This document shows positions 1-12,764 of a stretch of 64,000 bases of DNA, piece after piece. Each line of letters begins with the position of its first letter. Position 1 is the first letter of the stretch. The translations under genes and the position numbers were made by a program. The notes under the pieces were generated by a model that was given only the letters and a program-made list of their open reading frames with translations, did no database searches and had not been told where the DNA came from. Origin of the DNA: Sipunculus nudus (lineage: Eukaryota > Annelida > Sipuncula > Golfingiida > Sipunculidae); contig CM049307.1 in the NCBI GenBank assembly GCA_026874595.1, positions 40,492,362 to 40,556,361 on the forward strand. Reading direction: 5' to 3'.

Positions 1-667
1 ACATCTGTTAGCAGGGCACAAATCTTAAAGACTGGACCTCGAATCTTCATTCTTGACGCACTGAGAGACCTATGAAAAGTCTCCATGGAAACCAGAAATT
101 AGGTCTCTGTTACCCATATCCTTCAAGCCCCCAAAGTACCCCCCCCCCCCCGAGTATAGTAAAAAATTTCATACAAAAACTTCAATATCTCATTAACTCC
201 ATCACTGAGGGTCATGATTTTTGGCATACATATTGATCATGAGATATTTGATCAGTTTCTGCAGACTGGTGGCGCCACCTGTATTTTTCAATTTTTTACG
301 AATTATTTTCTCTATTTTTGAGACCTTTAAAAATGTGAACATCTGATAACAGGGCACAAATCTTAAAGACTGGACCGAGAATCTTCATTCTTGACACAGT
401 GAGAGACCTATGAAAAGTCTCCATGGAAACCAGAAATATGGTCTCTGTTACCCATATCCTTTGAGCTGTGGGGCTCCCAATTACCCCCCCCCCCCCAGAA
501 TAATGGAAAATTTGATAAAAAAAACTGCAACTTCTCAATAACTACAACACTGATGGTCATGATTTGTGGCATACATACTGATCATGAGGTGTTCCATCAG
601 TTTCTGCAGACTTGGTGCGCCACCTCTATTTTTTCTCAAATTTTTACGATTTTTTTTTCTCTAATTT
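1..667 (+). repeat. Outer family A-type element, tandem 338-base units (left part)
   Basis: Two copies of a 338-base unit (the block starting at GCACAAATCTTAAAG recurs at 17 and 353). Each carries GTGGCGCCACCT or a decayed form of it. The array is cut by the window edge on the left and by the family A insertion at 668. It resumes at 2264 and again at 5497. Confidence 0.75.
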
Positions 668-2263
668 TAGCTCAGCTGTCTATAAGGCACCTGAGCTATA
701 GTCATGGTCCATTGTCCGTCCGTCTGTCCGTCAGTCCTTCCGGATGTCCCTCCTTAAGACTGGCACGTTTTGACATACAGTTAGATGTCCCCAAAATCTC
801 CTACTATGCTGAAAATTGGGTCTTTGTGACTTTGTTCCTTTGAGAAATTAAGGAAAAACCTCAATTTTTTTTATTAAAAACATATTTTCACACATCAGGA
901 CTGCCTAATATCAAAACTACTCATCTGTTTTTCCTCATATTTACCATAAATATTCCTCTATATAGTTCCTATCTACATGCCAGAAATAAGGTCTGTATTA
1001 TATTATTTAAAAAGTTATGGGCTCAAACATAATGCATTTTGTAAAAAATCAGGAAAGATATTTGATCGCTTAACACAAAACATGTTAAAGCTAAGGACTT
1101 TTTTCCAGTAATATAACTTAAATTAATCAAAATTAAATTGTATTTCCAAAATGAGATCAAAATCTTTTAAATTTTTTAAAATATTAGCAAAATTAAAAAT
1201 TGGTACCTTAAATTTTACCCAACTTTGGCCACATCATGTTTTTTTCCTGTAAGTACTGTGGATTTAATTTTCACAGCATGTGCACATAAGGATTTAATCT
1301 GTTAAAATCTGAAATATGAAAAGGAAAGCTGCAAAATTAGGCTAGTTATTGATTTTTTTTTGGAGGCTCTTGTTGTATTCCCTAACATTGTCAAGCAGTC
1401 CACTTTTGTGACTGTAGGTCATTAAGTGCAACTCTCTATGCTCCCCAGGATGTTATGTAATCCCATCACTCTGGCAAGCCCTCTCTCTTGTTGAGCTTGA
1501 TCAGGCTGCCAGCATAAATACAACAGGGAGCCTTTCTCTCTCCCCCACCCACCCCATTCTGTTGACAGAACTGTACTTGAACTAGATGAATATTAAAATT
1601 AACATTTTTCTCAGCGACGAGCAGTAACAATGGAGACCCCTCCCCCCACCCACCCCTTCAATACACAGGACTAATAAACAATATGAATCTTATAATTTTA
1701 ATGTTAAATTAATTCTTTTTGATGAGAGTTGGACAATTTTAATTTTTTTAAAGGAAAAATTTCAGGAATTTAATCCTAATATTCAAATGTGATAAAATAT
1801 TAGGATCTAATGTAAGTGCTAACTGACAAGATTTAAGAAGATATAAATACTTGGTAGCATTTCATTCATATCTCTTAAAGTTGACAGGGCCTATGTGTGA
1901 ATAACACTGTTAACTTAGTATTAAAATTAGAAATATTGGCCAAACTTTGTGGGATTATTTTTTAACTCATATCGCCATATATTTAACTTTTGAAAACTTA
2001 ATTACCTTCACACATTATTTGTTTATGAAATGTTACTTTTATATAACACTTACCGTAGGCCTATTTGTTCCCTTGGTGAATCACTAAATGGTTTAGCTCA
2101 TGTCCATTATTCTATAATTTAATGAGTTTCATTTTAGCAGGGCCATTTTCTCATAGCTTTTCTAATGATAATATACATGAAACAACAAAAGAAATAAAAA
2201 TATTTTGCAGTTACTAATATTTTCCAAAATTCAGCTGAGCGATGTGACCCAAGGGTCCCTTGT
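668..2263 (+). mobile_element. Family A pearl/HINE-like element, copy 1
   Basis: Begins AGCTCAGCTGTCTATAAGGC and folds back on CACCTGAGCT. A GTCC-rich stretch follows, then about 1.4 kb of AT-rich sequence without coding capacity. It ends CAGCTGAGC ... GACCCAAGGGTCCCTTG. The host 338-base repeat is split at its ctctattttt|gagacc segment and continues on the far side, which fixes both ends to within a few T residues. The ends fit T|T insertion. The 1570-2262 part is nearly identical to 17620-18290. Confidence 0.75.
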
Positions 2264-2869
2264 TTTAGACCTTTAAAGATGTTGTTATCTGTCAACAGGG
2301 TACAAATCGTAAAAACTGGACCTAGAATCTTCATTCTTGTCATGCAGGGAGACCCATGAAAAGTGTCTGTGGAAACCTGAAATTAGGTCTCTGTTTCCCA
2401 TATCCTTCAACCTATAGGACTCCGAAGTATCCCTCAGAATAATGGAAAATTTGATACAAAAGATGAAGTATCTGAACAACTGATGCCATGATTCTTTGCA
2501 TGGATATTGATTATGGAGTGTTTCATCAGTTTGTGCAGACTGGTTGTGCCACCTACATTTTTTTTCAATTTTTTCGAATTTTTGTCTTTATTTTTGAGAC
2601 CTTTAAGGATGCTGTCATCTGTTAATGTGGCACAAATTGTAACAACTGGACCTAGAATCTTCATTCTTGTCATGCAGGGAGACCCATGAAAAGTGTCTGT
2701 GGAAACCCTAAATTAGGTCTCTGTTACCTATATCCTTCAAGCTATAGGACTCAGTACTATAAGTATCCCTCAGAATAATGGAAAATTTGATACAAAAGCT
2801 GAAGTATCTAAACAACTAATGCAGAGATCACCATGATTCTTTGCATGGATATTGACCATGTGTTTTTAT
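2264..2869 (+). repeat. Outer element, continued 330-338-base units
   Basis: Two more units of the array at 1-667, recognisable by CTGGACCTAGAATCTTCATT at about 2319 and 2647. The second is interrupted in its ...gaccatgtgttt segment by the family A insertion at 2870. Confidence 0.7.
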
Positions 2870-5496
2870 TAGCTCAGCTGACTATAAGTCATCTGAGCTA
2901 TAGTCGTGGTCCATTGTCTGTCATCTGTCCGTCTGTCCGTCCGTCCGTCCGTTCGTAGATGTGGCACGTTTTGACACCGTACGACCTAGGAATCCAAAAT
3001 TTGGCATAATGTTAGATGTCCCCAAGATCTCCTACCAAGCCGAAAACTGTCTTTGCGACTTCGTTCCTTTGAGAAATTAAGGAAAAACCTCAATTTTTTA
3101 TTAAAAACCTATTTTCACACTAAAGGACTGCCTAATATCAAAACTACTCATCTGTTTTTCCTCATATTTACCATAAATATTCCTCTATATAGTTCGTATG
3201 TACATGCCAGAAATAAGGTCTGTATTATATTATTTAAAAAAGTAATGGGCTCAAACATAATGCATTTTGTAAAAAATCAGGAAAGATATTTGATCGCTTA
3301 ACACAAAACATGTTAAAGCTTAGGACTTTTTTCCAGTAATATAACTTGAATTAATCAAAATTAATTTGTATATCCAAAATGAGATCAAAATCTTTTAAAT
3401 TTTTTAAAATATTAGCAAAATTAAAAATTGGTACCTTAAATTTTGCCCACATTTGGCCACATCATGTTTTTTTCCTGCAAGTACTGTGGATTTAATTTTC
3501 ACAGCAAGTTTTTGTAAGCATTTCAACTGGTAACACCAAACATTTGAAACCAGTTGATCAAAAACTGTAGATTTTATTCAAGTTTTCAAGCACCATGTAA
3601 CATATTGTTTACATCAAGCTAGTGTTATGCAGTTTGCAAGAGCTCAGCTCCCCAGCTTCAGCTCTCAGTTCCTAAAATCCGGCATACAATTAGATGTCTC
3701 CAAAATCCCCTACCATGCCAAGAATTTGGTCACTAGGACTTAATACTTTCGAGATATTAATGAAAAACTTCATTTTTCCATTAAAAACCCATTGTTACAC
3801 TTCAAGACTGCCTAATATCAAAACCACTGATCTGACTTTAATCATATATATATACATATTTTTAACTATACATTCTCTATGCACATGCCAGAAATGATGC
3901 AGTATTGGGTAATTGTTTTAAGTTATGGGCCCAAACATAATGCACTTTTTAAAAAATCAAGAAATATATTTACTCCCTTGACAAGAGGATTGCTGAAGCT
4001 AGAGATTTTTTGTCAGGGATGTAACATTATTTTATCAAGATTCAATTGAATACCCAAAATTAGTTCTGAATTTTTCAAATTTTATAAGTTATTAGTATAA
4101 ATATAAAATTAGTACCTTAAATTTTGCCAAACTTTGACCATGGCACGTTTGTTTCCTGTGAGCACTGTTGATATAATTTTCATATCATGCACACATAAGG
4201 ATTTCAGCTTTTTAGTTTAGAAAGCTGAAAGAAATTGGCCAAAAATTGTGGCTTTTATTAATGTTTTTATGAGACCATGTCAGACCTTAGCTCTCCCCAG
4301 CCCCTCTTGAGTCACCTGTATGTTGACCTTGTTGACCTTTCTATCAAATTATGCACGCTTGACGCGAGGCATACACTGGGGCAGCCAGGCAGCTTATGGC
4401 CAGCCACAGTTGATCTAGGTGTCCAACCCAACTCATCTGGTAGTTTTAACTAACAACATAACAATAAACAATAAATTTATAAATTTTTATTTGTTTTTAA
4501 TAACAAATAAAAGAAAAATGGAAAAGGAATTTGTTAGTTAATAAAAACAGGAAATTAACTTGCAGTTACTGATGATATAAGAATCTTGTATCGATTGATA
4601 GAATGTCACGTATTCCAAATAACACCATGCAGTCACCTATGGTATTTTTCAGTTCACTTTTAATGATAAAAAAATAAATCATATTATTCATTACTAATCA
4701 TTAGGGATCATATGAAGGAAATTAATGATAGACAAAGATGCAGTTGATAATATTAATCTAGATTCCTGCTGTGTCTAGTGTGTACATTGATGTGAAATTA
4801 GTCCAAAATGAATATATTACATTTATTTTTTTTTAATATGAATAAAAGCCATAAAACCAGGTACTTATGATCATTATTTGAATGAATTAATTTTGTTTAT
4901 TCTGGATTCTCAACATCATTGTTTGGTGAAAACTGAATAAATACCAGACATGGTGCAAATACTTTGCAAATGTATTTGAATACGAATATGAATATGAACT
5001 CCATTATTAAATTTCTTGCATAAGAATGGGAATTCAAGTAAAAATGAAAGTATATAAATACCAGTGCAAATACTTTCAAAATGTATTCATGAATGCATTC
5101 ATGAATATATTCTTTGATATTATTTTAATAATCATTTCAGTTGTATTTTATTTTAAAAAATCATATGATTCTCTTATTATTTTTAATAAAAATTATATTT
5201 GGGACAATTTGTAATTATTTTTAATAAATAGTTAAACTCTTATATGTTCTGCTAATAACTTATATGGCCAAGTCAAAATCTGTGTGACAATAGCACTCCA
5301 TTTGTTAACAAAATAAATGAAATCAATCCTCTTCCCTGTCTCCATAGATACTATCAAAATCATACATAAGCTAAACACCCACAACTCATAATACAGCTTA
5401 TATTTATTACCACACAAAACAAGCATGTGCCTCATTTCTAAATCATATTTTTTATCATATATAACAGCTGAGCACTGTGACCCATGGGTCCCTTGT
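2870..5496 (+). mobile_element. Family A element, copy 2 (long form, internally duplicated)
   Basis: Starts AGCTCAGCTGACTATAAGTC with the matching arm ATCTGAGCT, then GTCC repeats. It ends CAGCTGAGC and GACCCATGGGTCCCTTGTT. The host repeat resumes immediately with agtttctgcag, the expected continuation of its left side. A roughly 680-base block occurs twice in tandem (landmark TTAGATGTC at 3012 and 3690). No coding region was seen. Confidence 0.75.
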
Positions 5497-5714
5497 TAGT
5501 TTCTGCAGACTGGTGGAGCCACCTGTATTTTTTTAAAGTTTACACATTTTTTCTCTATTTTTTGAGATATATAAATACAGAAACAATCTTGGCCTGTTGT
5601 TTAATCTGTTTGATGCTTCAGGTGAATGGGTATATACTACCATTCAAATGATAAAATTTCCTTTTATGAATCTCTTCCCAGTCAGCTGAGCGTCATGACC
5701 CATGGGTCACTTGT
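5497..5714 (+). repeat. Outer element, 3' end
   Basis: Resumes the 338-base repeat (TTTCTGCAGACTGGTGGAGC), then finishes with its own family A terminus: CAGCTGAGC, GACCCATGGGTC, ACTTGTT. The host array is thus itself a family A-type element. Confidence 0.65.
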
Positions 5715-8429
5715 TTTATATTAAAATAAACTTGACATACATGGATGAATTGTAAACCTCCATTTGACTTTGTTCTTTTATATTAATGTCAAGGGCCTTT
5801 TTTATATATTAATGTAACTGTGACATACCCTGGTGAAATTTAACCTCCATTTGACTTTTATTCTTTTATATTAATGTAAACATGTTTTCGACTATGGTTT
5901 GCTTACACAATGGATTACCAACATGTTCATGGTATCTCATGGTGACAGACAATTATACATACTAAAAGATACATCCAGTCTGCAGCTCTGGGGAGCTTAG
6001 GCTGGCAGACTTGTATTTATAAATAGACTGCTGCAGACAAGAATCCTGCTTTTGTACAGTTGAATACGTATCACAAAGACAAGCCAAGTTTCTTAGACTG
6101 AGAGTCAACTCCACATCTTTTATTACCATTTGACTGTTGCATTATTGATCTCTGTAGGTTCTCTAGTTTCCTTAGGTATTTTTTTCTCCAGTTTTACTAC
6201 TGGACACAATGTCACAGTTGTACCCAGTGCCAGCAGTAACAGAGCCGACAATGATGAATCAAATAGCCATATATTGTATAGCGTAGAATTAGCTGATCAA
6301 GCATCTTGTGTTTTTATCCATCGCCATGGGTTATTATGATTGATTAAACCAGCGTGGCTGTTCTTCTAAATAATCATGTTGACGGTAATGTTGCCAACAC
6401 TACGGAGTTCAGCTCATTATTTTTCTAGTGTTCATTAGAAGTCACTTGTGTTCAGTGGATGAGAAAGATTTGTCATGATAGATTATAGATGGAAGACACT
6501 TTGCTGGTTGAAAACAGATATAAGCCAAGGTAAAAACAGTGAACTGATATATCAAGAATAATAAGTGACAATGATTTATTTCATATAGGCTTAATCCACT
6601 GTAGTACTCTAAAACACTCATCAACAAAACAAAAACTGAAGATGTTAAAATAACAGTAATACCAAGATTATTAAAGTAAAAACAGACATATCACATACCA
6701 TCACAGTCATACCATTAAAAAGTTCATATAGCTATTGGTGCACTATCAATCAATTTATGGCATAAAAAGGTTAATTTTCAGTCCCATTTTAAATGTGTCT
6801 AGATTAGAGTTTGATGTAGGTCTAGTAGGAGTTAGGTCCATAAAATGCAACACAAGGCTTCATCAGCAATCAGTGAAGAATTAATAGAACACACAAAAGT
6901 TCTCAGTTCTCTGATCGCAAATATCTCCCTGAGAAAATTAAAATAAAACAAAAAAACCTGTAAAATTTGTGTCGTAAATACATTAATATTATACTTGATT
7001 TAGGGTAAAAATACCAGGATTAATGACAATGACACACATGAGTTTGACATGACATGTGTCACCAGTTCAGGGAACAGTGGTGACACTATGTGACACCTCT
7101 TTCACTCAGGGTCCATGCTGAGAAAAAACGGGCCAGTAGTTGCTTTTTCCTATTGGTTGTATTTTTACCACCTCCTCAAGTGTCACCAAGTAAAGAACTC
7201 AAGCTTGTGCTGGACAGATACGGAAACTCATTCCTTAAAGGGACATAATCAGGAGCAATATTTTGCCTGCTCTTCCACACTAACAGTTCAGTTCTGCTTT
7301 ATACAAAAGTTTACCAGCAAAAACATCCCAGCACACAGGCTCAGGACCTCGCATACGGCGGTTTAGCACCTTTTTATAGCTCTGCATGTTGATAAACACA
7401 GTCAACTTGTGTTTGTTTACCAACACATCCCGCGTGACCGAAGGTCCGATTGTGAGCCGCAACACGTGATGTTTCAGCCAGCAGGAACATGTATTTCAAT
7501 TTTTGGGCCAAGAAGTCAGAAATCTCCAGAATAACACATGTTGTAGCCATGCGATGCATGCCCTGTGTTTATGTTTACACCTGTGATCGCGCCCGGGGCA
7601 CTGTTTTTAAAACTCGTTTACTGGAGTAAGCAAACGGTTTCAGGGCAGTAGTTTGGCTGGTACCAATTCATTTTAAAGGAAAGAGGCTATTTTTCAAGTT
7701 AATTCAACATGCTTTATAGATGATTGGGTGGAATTTAAGTGGAACATGAAAGAGGACTGAAATAAGAAACAAGAATTTTTGTTTAAGAAAAAAGGTCTGA
7801 AACGAGAAAGGTGAACATATTCTAGGGTAAAAATTACCTGAATGAGAATCATGAATATCTTCTTCGAAAAACTTTGGCTCTAGCAGCAGACTGATTAGGC
7901 TTGTGAAGCTGGGGGTTTATTGACACATATCCTTAGTGCCCCAATACATGACCAGAATGGGGCCTCCCTGCCACGTAAATCACCAAACGCAAGAGGGTTT
8001 GTGGCTGTACTGCCACTCAGAATGACTTGAATCGATACATTTATATTGTAAATGACAGGCAGACTAATAAATTTTCTCTGACAGCTGCTGTTTCTCAGAC
8101 AAGCATGAGAGAGCTGATAATATTGTATGATCAGATGTAATATTTATGTCACATAGTTCACCATCAGTGCTTTCATGAAGTATCACTCTGCATCCCATCA
8201 TGGTCAGACCATAACAGTGTTTATTTGTACCATTTTTTTCTCAGGGAAGTCCCAGTTTGGTGCCAATCGTAATTCATAACTCATATTTTAATTTATGAAT
8301 TTATACAAAACAAATTACTTTTAATTTATAGTCAAATCTGTATTTAAGGAAAGCATGTTTCTTATATATTTCAAACTGGTTTAATGAAGAAAGTAGTTTT
8401 TCTGTGTTTAAGAATGACCATGCCATTTT
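5715..8429. other. Unique region without a recognisable gene
   Basis: AT-rich unique sequence. It holds an imperfect tandem duplication of about 85-100 bases (5728-5800 against 5815-5880) and a CpG-rich patch at about 7330-7620 containing CACGTG and GCGCCCGGGG. No exon of the ZDHHC4-like gene could be found here, although it lies upstream of it. The short frame at 6130-6339 shows no family motif. Confidence 0.4.
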
Positions 8430-9618
8430 TAGCTCAGCTGACTGTAATTCATCTGAGCTATAGTCGTGGTCCTATGTCCGTCGTCCGGCCGTCTGGCCGT
8501 CCGGCCGTCCGTCCGTTAACAGGGCACGTTTTAAAACAGTTGGACCTACGAATCCAAAATTCTGCATACCATTAGATGTCCCCAAAATCTCCTACCATAC
8601 CGAAAATTGGGTTATTAGAACTTCGTTCCTTCGAGATATTAAGGAAAAACCTCCGTTTTCCATAAAAAAGCAATTGTTACACTTCAAGTCTGCCTAATAT
8701 CAAAACCACTGATCTGTTTTTGATCATATTTAGTATTCATATTCTTCCATACATTTTCTGTGCACATACCAAAAATTAGGTCAGTATTGGGTATTATTTT
8801 GAAATTATAGGCCCAAATATAATGCAATTTTTTAAAAATCAGGAAATATATTTGCTCACTTAACATGAGAATTGCTGAAGCTGAAGACTTTTTTTCAGGA
8901 ATATAACTTTATTTAATCAAGATTCAATTGTTTGCCCAAAATTAGATCTGAATTTTGCAAATTTTTCAAGTTATTAGCATAAATAAAAAATCAATACCTT
9001 AAATTTTGTCCAACTTTGGCAGTGGCACGTTTTTTCCCTGTAAGCACTGTTGATTTAATTTTCACAGCATATATACAAAAGGATTTAATCTTTCAAAATC
9101 TGAAATTTCAAAGAAATTGTTTGAAAAGAGTAGCTTTTATTCAAGTTTTCATACACCATGTCAAGTGTTGTTTCCATCTGGCCCACCTAGTAGTACAGCC
9201 TTCACTTGCTTTATGTAACCCACCCCAGGCAGCTTGCCTTGACCCAGCTTGGCCACTACTAGCAGGCTTCTCCTCTGCCCTGCACTCAACCCCCCCCCCC
9301 CCCAACAGGGGTGGTGCATAAACTAGATGAATGTTATAACTTTCTGTATTTTATTTTATTCTTGGACATGCTACATTTTAGATTTTGTATTGTACCACCA
9401 GGGTTACAATGATTAAAGTGCACATTTAATTGTGTCCACAAAGTGATGTATTGCTATGAAAGTGTGGATGTTCATCAGATAAGAAATGCTTTACTTCAGA
9501 AGAGTAAAACTTCACCAGGTGTAAAATTGACTATTAATTCCAGTTATTAATTATAGCTGAGATTGTAATTGTATCCGCCAAAACGAAGTTTTGCGGATAC
9601 TATGTTTTTGACCGGGTT

Positions 9619-9619
<1 letters not shown>

Positions 9620-9655
<36 letters not shown>
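9620..9655. repeat. (GCC)n microsatellite in family B
   Basis: About twelve uninterrupted CCG/GCC units directly after the 5' palindrome. The other copies hold far fewer units (30026-30040 and 53101-53110). Confidence 0.9.
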
Positions 9656-9810
9656 GTTCGTTTCCGGAGAACTCCTCTGAGACTACTGGACAGATTTTTC
9701 CGAAACTTACACAAATTATCGGGTCACATGTGAACTGGTGCCTAACCAAGTGACCTTGACCTCTGACCTTTCGTCTCTGCCCAGCGTCCGTTTGTGCGTC
9801 TGTTTACACA

Positions 9811-10930
9811 CATAAACCCATATATCTCGGGAACCGTTTGACCGATCCGGAAAATTTTTTTACACAAATGTAGCCCTGGGATAGCTTTATAACATACACA
9901 ACAAAAGGTGGCGCCACCTGCAACCATGTTTGCACAGTGTCCATCTGTTCATCTGCCTGGGGTTAAAATCACTCATATCTCTGCAGTGGTTTGACTAATT
10001 CACCTAAAATTTGGCATGCATATACATCCTAGATAGCTTTCTCAATTTTATGACAGGTGGCGCCACCTACATTCACGTTAACGCTCCACACATAAACCCA
10101 TATATCTCGGGAACCGTTTGACCGATCCGGAAAAAAATTTTACACAAATGTAGCCCTGGGATAGCTTTATAACATACACAACAAAAGGTGGCGCCACCTG
10201 CAACCATGTTTGCACGGTGTCCATTTGTTCATCTGCCTGGGGTTAAAATCACTCATATCTCTGCAGTGGTTTGACTAATTCACCTAAAAATCGGCATACA
10301 TATACATCCTAGATAGCTTTCTTGATTTTATGACAGGTGGCGCCACCTACATTCACGTTGACGCTCCACACATAAACCCATATATCTCGGGAACCGTTTG
10401 ACCGATCCGGAAAAAAATTTTACACAAATGTAGCCCTGGGATAGCTTTATAACATACACAACAAAAGATGGCGCCACCTGCAACCATGTTTGCACAGTGT
10501 CCCTTTGTTCATCTGCCTGGGGTTAAAATCACTCATATCTCTGCAATGGTTTGACTAATTCACCTAAAATTCGGCATGCGTATACATCCTAGATAGCTTC
10601 CTTGATTTTATGACAGGTGGCGCCACCTACATTCATGTTAACGCTGCAGACATCCAAGCTCATATCTCGGGAACCGTTTGACCGATCCGGAAAAAAATTT
10701 TACACAAATGTAGCCCTGGGATAGCTTTATAACATACACAACAAAAGGTGGCGCCACCTGCAACCATGTTTGCACAGCGTCCATCTGTTTGTCTGCTGTG
10801 GGATAAAATCACTCATATCTCTGCAGTGGTTTGACTTTTCCACTTGAAATTTTGCATGTGTATATATCTTGGATAGTTTCAAGTTCAAATAACAGGTGGT
10901 GCCACCTACAATCATGTTTATGTGGCAGAG
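9811..10930 (+). repeat. 280-base tandem repeats of family B (about four units)
   Basis: The landmark TATATCTCGGGAACCGTTTG (or CATATCTCGGG) recurs at exact 280-base steps (unit starts 9811, 10091, 10371, 10651). Each unit carries two copies of GGTGGCGCCACC about 140-150 bases apart, one followed by TGCAACC and the other by TACATTC. Confidence 0.85.
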
Positions 10931-12764
10931 ATCCAATACTAATATTTTACATATGTAACTCTATATCCCCTTGCCACTCAATCCATGCCTCACTTCACCC
11001 GTCCTTCTCTGATTTTGGCGGATACACGTAGTCGCTTGTCGACTACCCGTATTCTAGTTAGCATAATGATATTGTTTGTCCCTCATTCAACCAACAGTTA
11101 GTATACTTTATTTGAAAAGATGTTTTTATTTTATCAAATTTACTGAATTTTTTATTTTATTTGGTGAATAAAATTAAGCATGTCCTGAAAACTCCAATGT
11201 GCAAAACTTTTTAAAAAGGATTCAAGGAATAATTTTGTAGATGCCATGTTGTGGCATTATTTTCTTTTACATTCAGTTTAAACATTTGATTTAAAAATAA
11301 TAAAATATATGTGTATGCATAATATGACCCAATGTGAGCTACAATCTGGATATATAATGATTGCAACTTAGAATTCTAATATTTTAACTTATATTTTCAC
11401 TTTTATATAACAAATTTATAACACTTGTAACTAAAAAAAAATGAATCAGATAAAAACTATTATTGAAAAAGTGGATATGCTTAAAAAAAATAGGCTTATA
11501 TATTAACTTAAATGCATTATTCCCTTGAAAGTGAAATGACGGTATTAGTCCATTCTGTCCACTTGCCTGTCTATCTGTAAATTTTTCATATGCATCACAG
11601 TATCTCAAAACTTTTACTGTTTTTTTTTTCATGACAGTCTTGTCAGAGTATTAGTTTGCAATCATATATTGAGAACTTTACTATAACCAAGTAGGAGGGC
11701 CCTTTCCTCTTAGCTTCTCATATGCTTATATAAATATAAAACATTACAATAAAATATTTTTCATATTTTGCATTTGCTAAAATTTCAAACTTTTGTCGTG
11801 ACCCATGGGTCCTTTGTTTATATTCTGGATTCTCAACATCATTGTTTGGCTAAAACTGAATAAATACCAGACATGGTGCAAATACTTTGCAAATGTATAT
11901 GAATATGAATATGAATATGTACTCCATTAAAAAATTTCTTGCATAAGAATGGGAATTCAGGTAAAAATGAAAGTATTTGAATACCAGTGCAAATACTTTC
12001 AAAATGTATTCATGAATGCATATATTCTATAATGTTATTTTAATAATTATTTCAGTTATGTTTTATTTAAAAAATCATATGATTCTCTTATTATTTTTAA
12101 TAAAAATTATATTGGCACAATATTTGTTATTAAATTTTAATAAATAGTTAAACTCTTTTATTATGTGTGCTGCTTATAAGTTATATGGCCAAGTCAAAAT
12201 CTGTGTGACAATAGCACTCCATTTGTTAATAAAATAAATGAAATCAATCCTCTTCCCTGTCTCCTAATAAACTATCAAAATCATACATAAGCTAAACACC
12301 AACAACTCATAATAAAGCTTATATTTATTACCACACAAAACCAGCATATGCCTCTATCCCAAATCATATTTGTTATCATATATAACAGCTGAGCGCCGTG
12401 ACCCATGGGTCCCTTGTTTTTTTTTGGATCACATTTTTCGCATCTTATGTAAGGGCCTCATCTCATCAAAATCTCATCTGCCAAAATAAACAGACATTAT
12501 ATGTTATACTACTACTTACTAAAAAATTCTTAAGAAAATTGTTAAGTCTAAAAAAGTCACCACTAAACACAACCAGCTCATATTTTGAAAAACATTGGAC
12601 AAGCACAAATAAAGATTTGTACAATTTGTTATGTGAATCAGAATAATTGGGGATTTTTCACAAAAACACAGGATTTTCCTTTCTGGATATAAAATCATAT
12701 TATCCCTTACCTTTGCAGTTACCAGTAATTATTCATTACTATATTTATATTTCAGCCATTACAG

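Larger units (their letters stand above)
9574..11057 (+). mobile_element. Family B Helitron/HINE-like element, copy 1
   Basis: Begins TCCGCCAAAAC with the folding partner GTTTTGCGGA, then a GCC microsatellite and tandem repeats. It ends TTTTGGCGGATAC (complement of the start), the hairpin GTAGTCGCTTGTCGACTAC, then CCGTATTCTAG. This hairpin plus CTAG end is what Helitron-type rolling-circle elements carry. The 5' end could lie a few bases further out, because copy 3 also has AATTGT before it. No Rep or helicase frame is present, so it is non-autonomous. Confidence 0.7.
8430..12417 (+). mobile_element. Family A element, copy 3, with nested insertions
   Basis: Starts AGCTCAGCTGACTGTAATTC, followed by GTCC/GGCC repeats. 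The 3' end at 12386-12417 is CAGCTGAGC, GACCCATGGGTCCCTTGTT. A second, inner family A terminus ends near 11817 (GACCCATGGGTCCTTTGTT). Beyond it the sequence matches 4895-5496 of copy 2, so another insertion ended there. A family B element (9574-11057) is nested inside. The individual nested boundaries other than B are uncertain. Confidence 0.6.

Noticed and set aside
6130-6339. Candidate upstream exon of the ZDHHC4-like gene (hydrophobic start, 69 codons)
   Set aside because: It has a hydrophobic stretch but no DPG motif, no Cys-rich region, no ATG start and no convincing donor.
9811-10930. CRISPR-like regular repeats
   Set aside because: The repeats are 280-base tandem units with no short repeat/unique spacer pattern, in a eukaryotic genome.
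9742-10936. Minus-strand frames with Gly/Trp/Cys-rich translations, also at 30103-30357 and 53171-53780
   Set aside because: They recur in each family B unit, are broken by stops between copies, and come from the palindrome-containing repeat.
12647-12764. ZDHHC4-like exon extended upstream to 12647
   Set aside because: The extra codons are intronic, begin at TTG, and lie before the splice acceptor.
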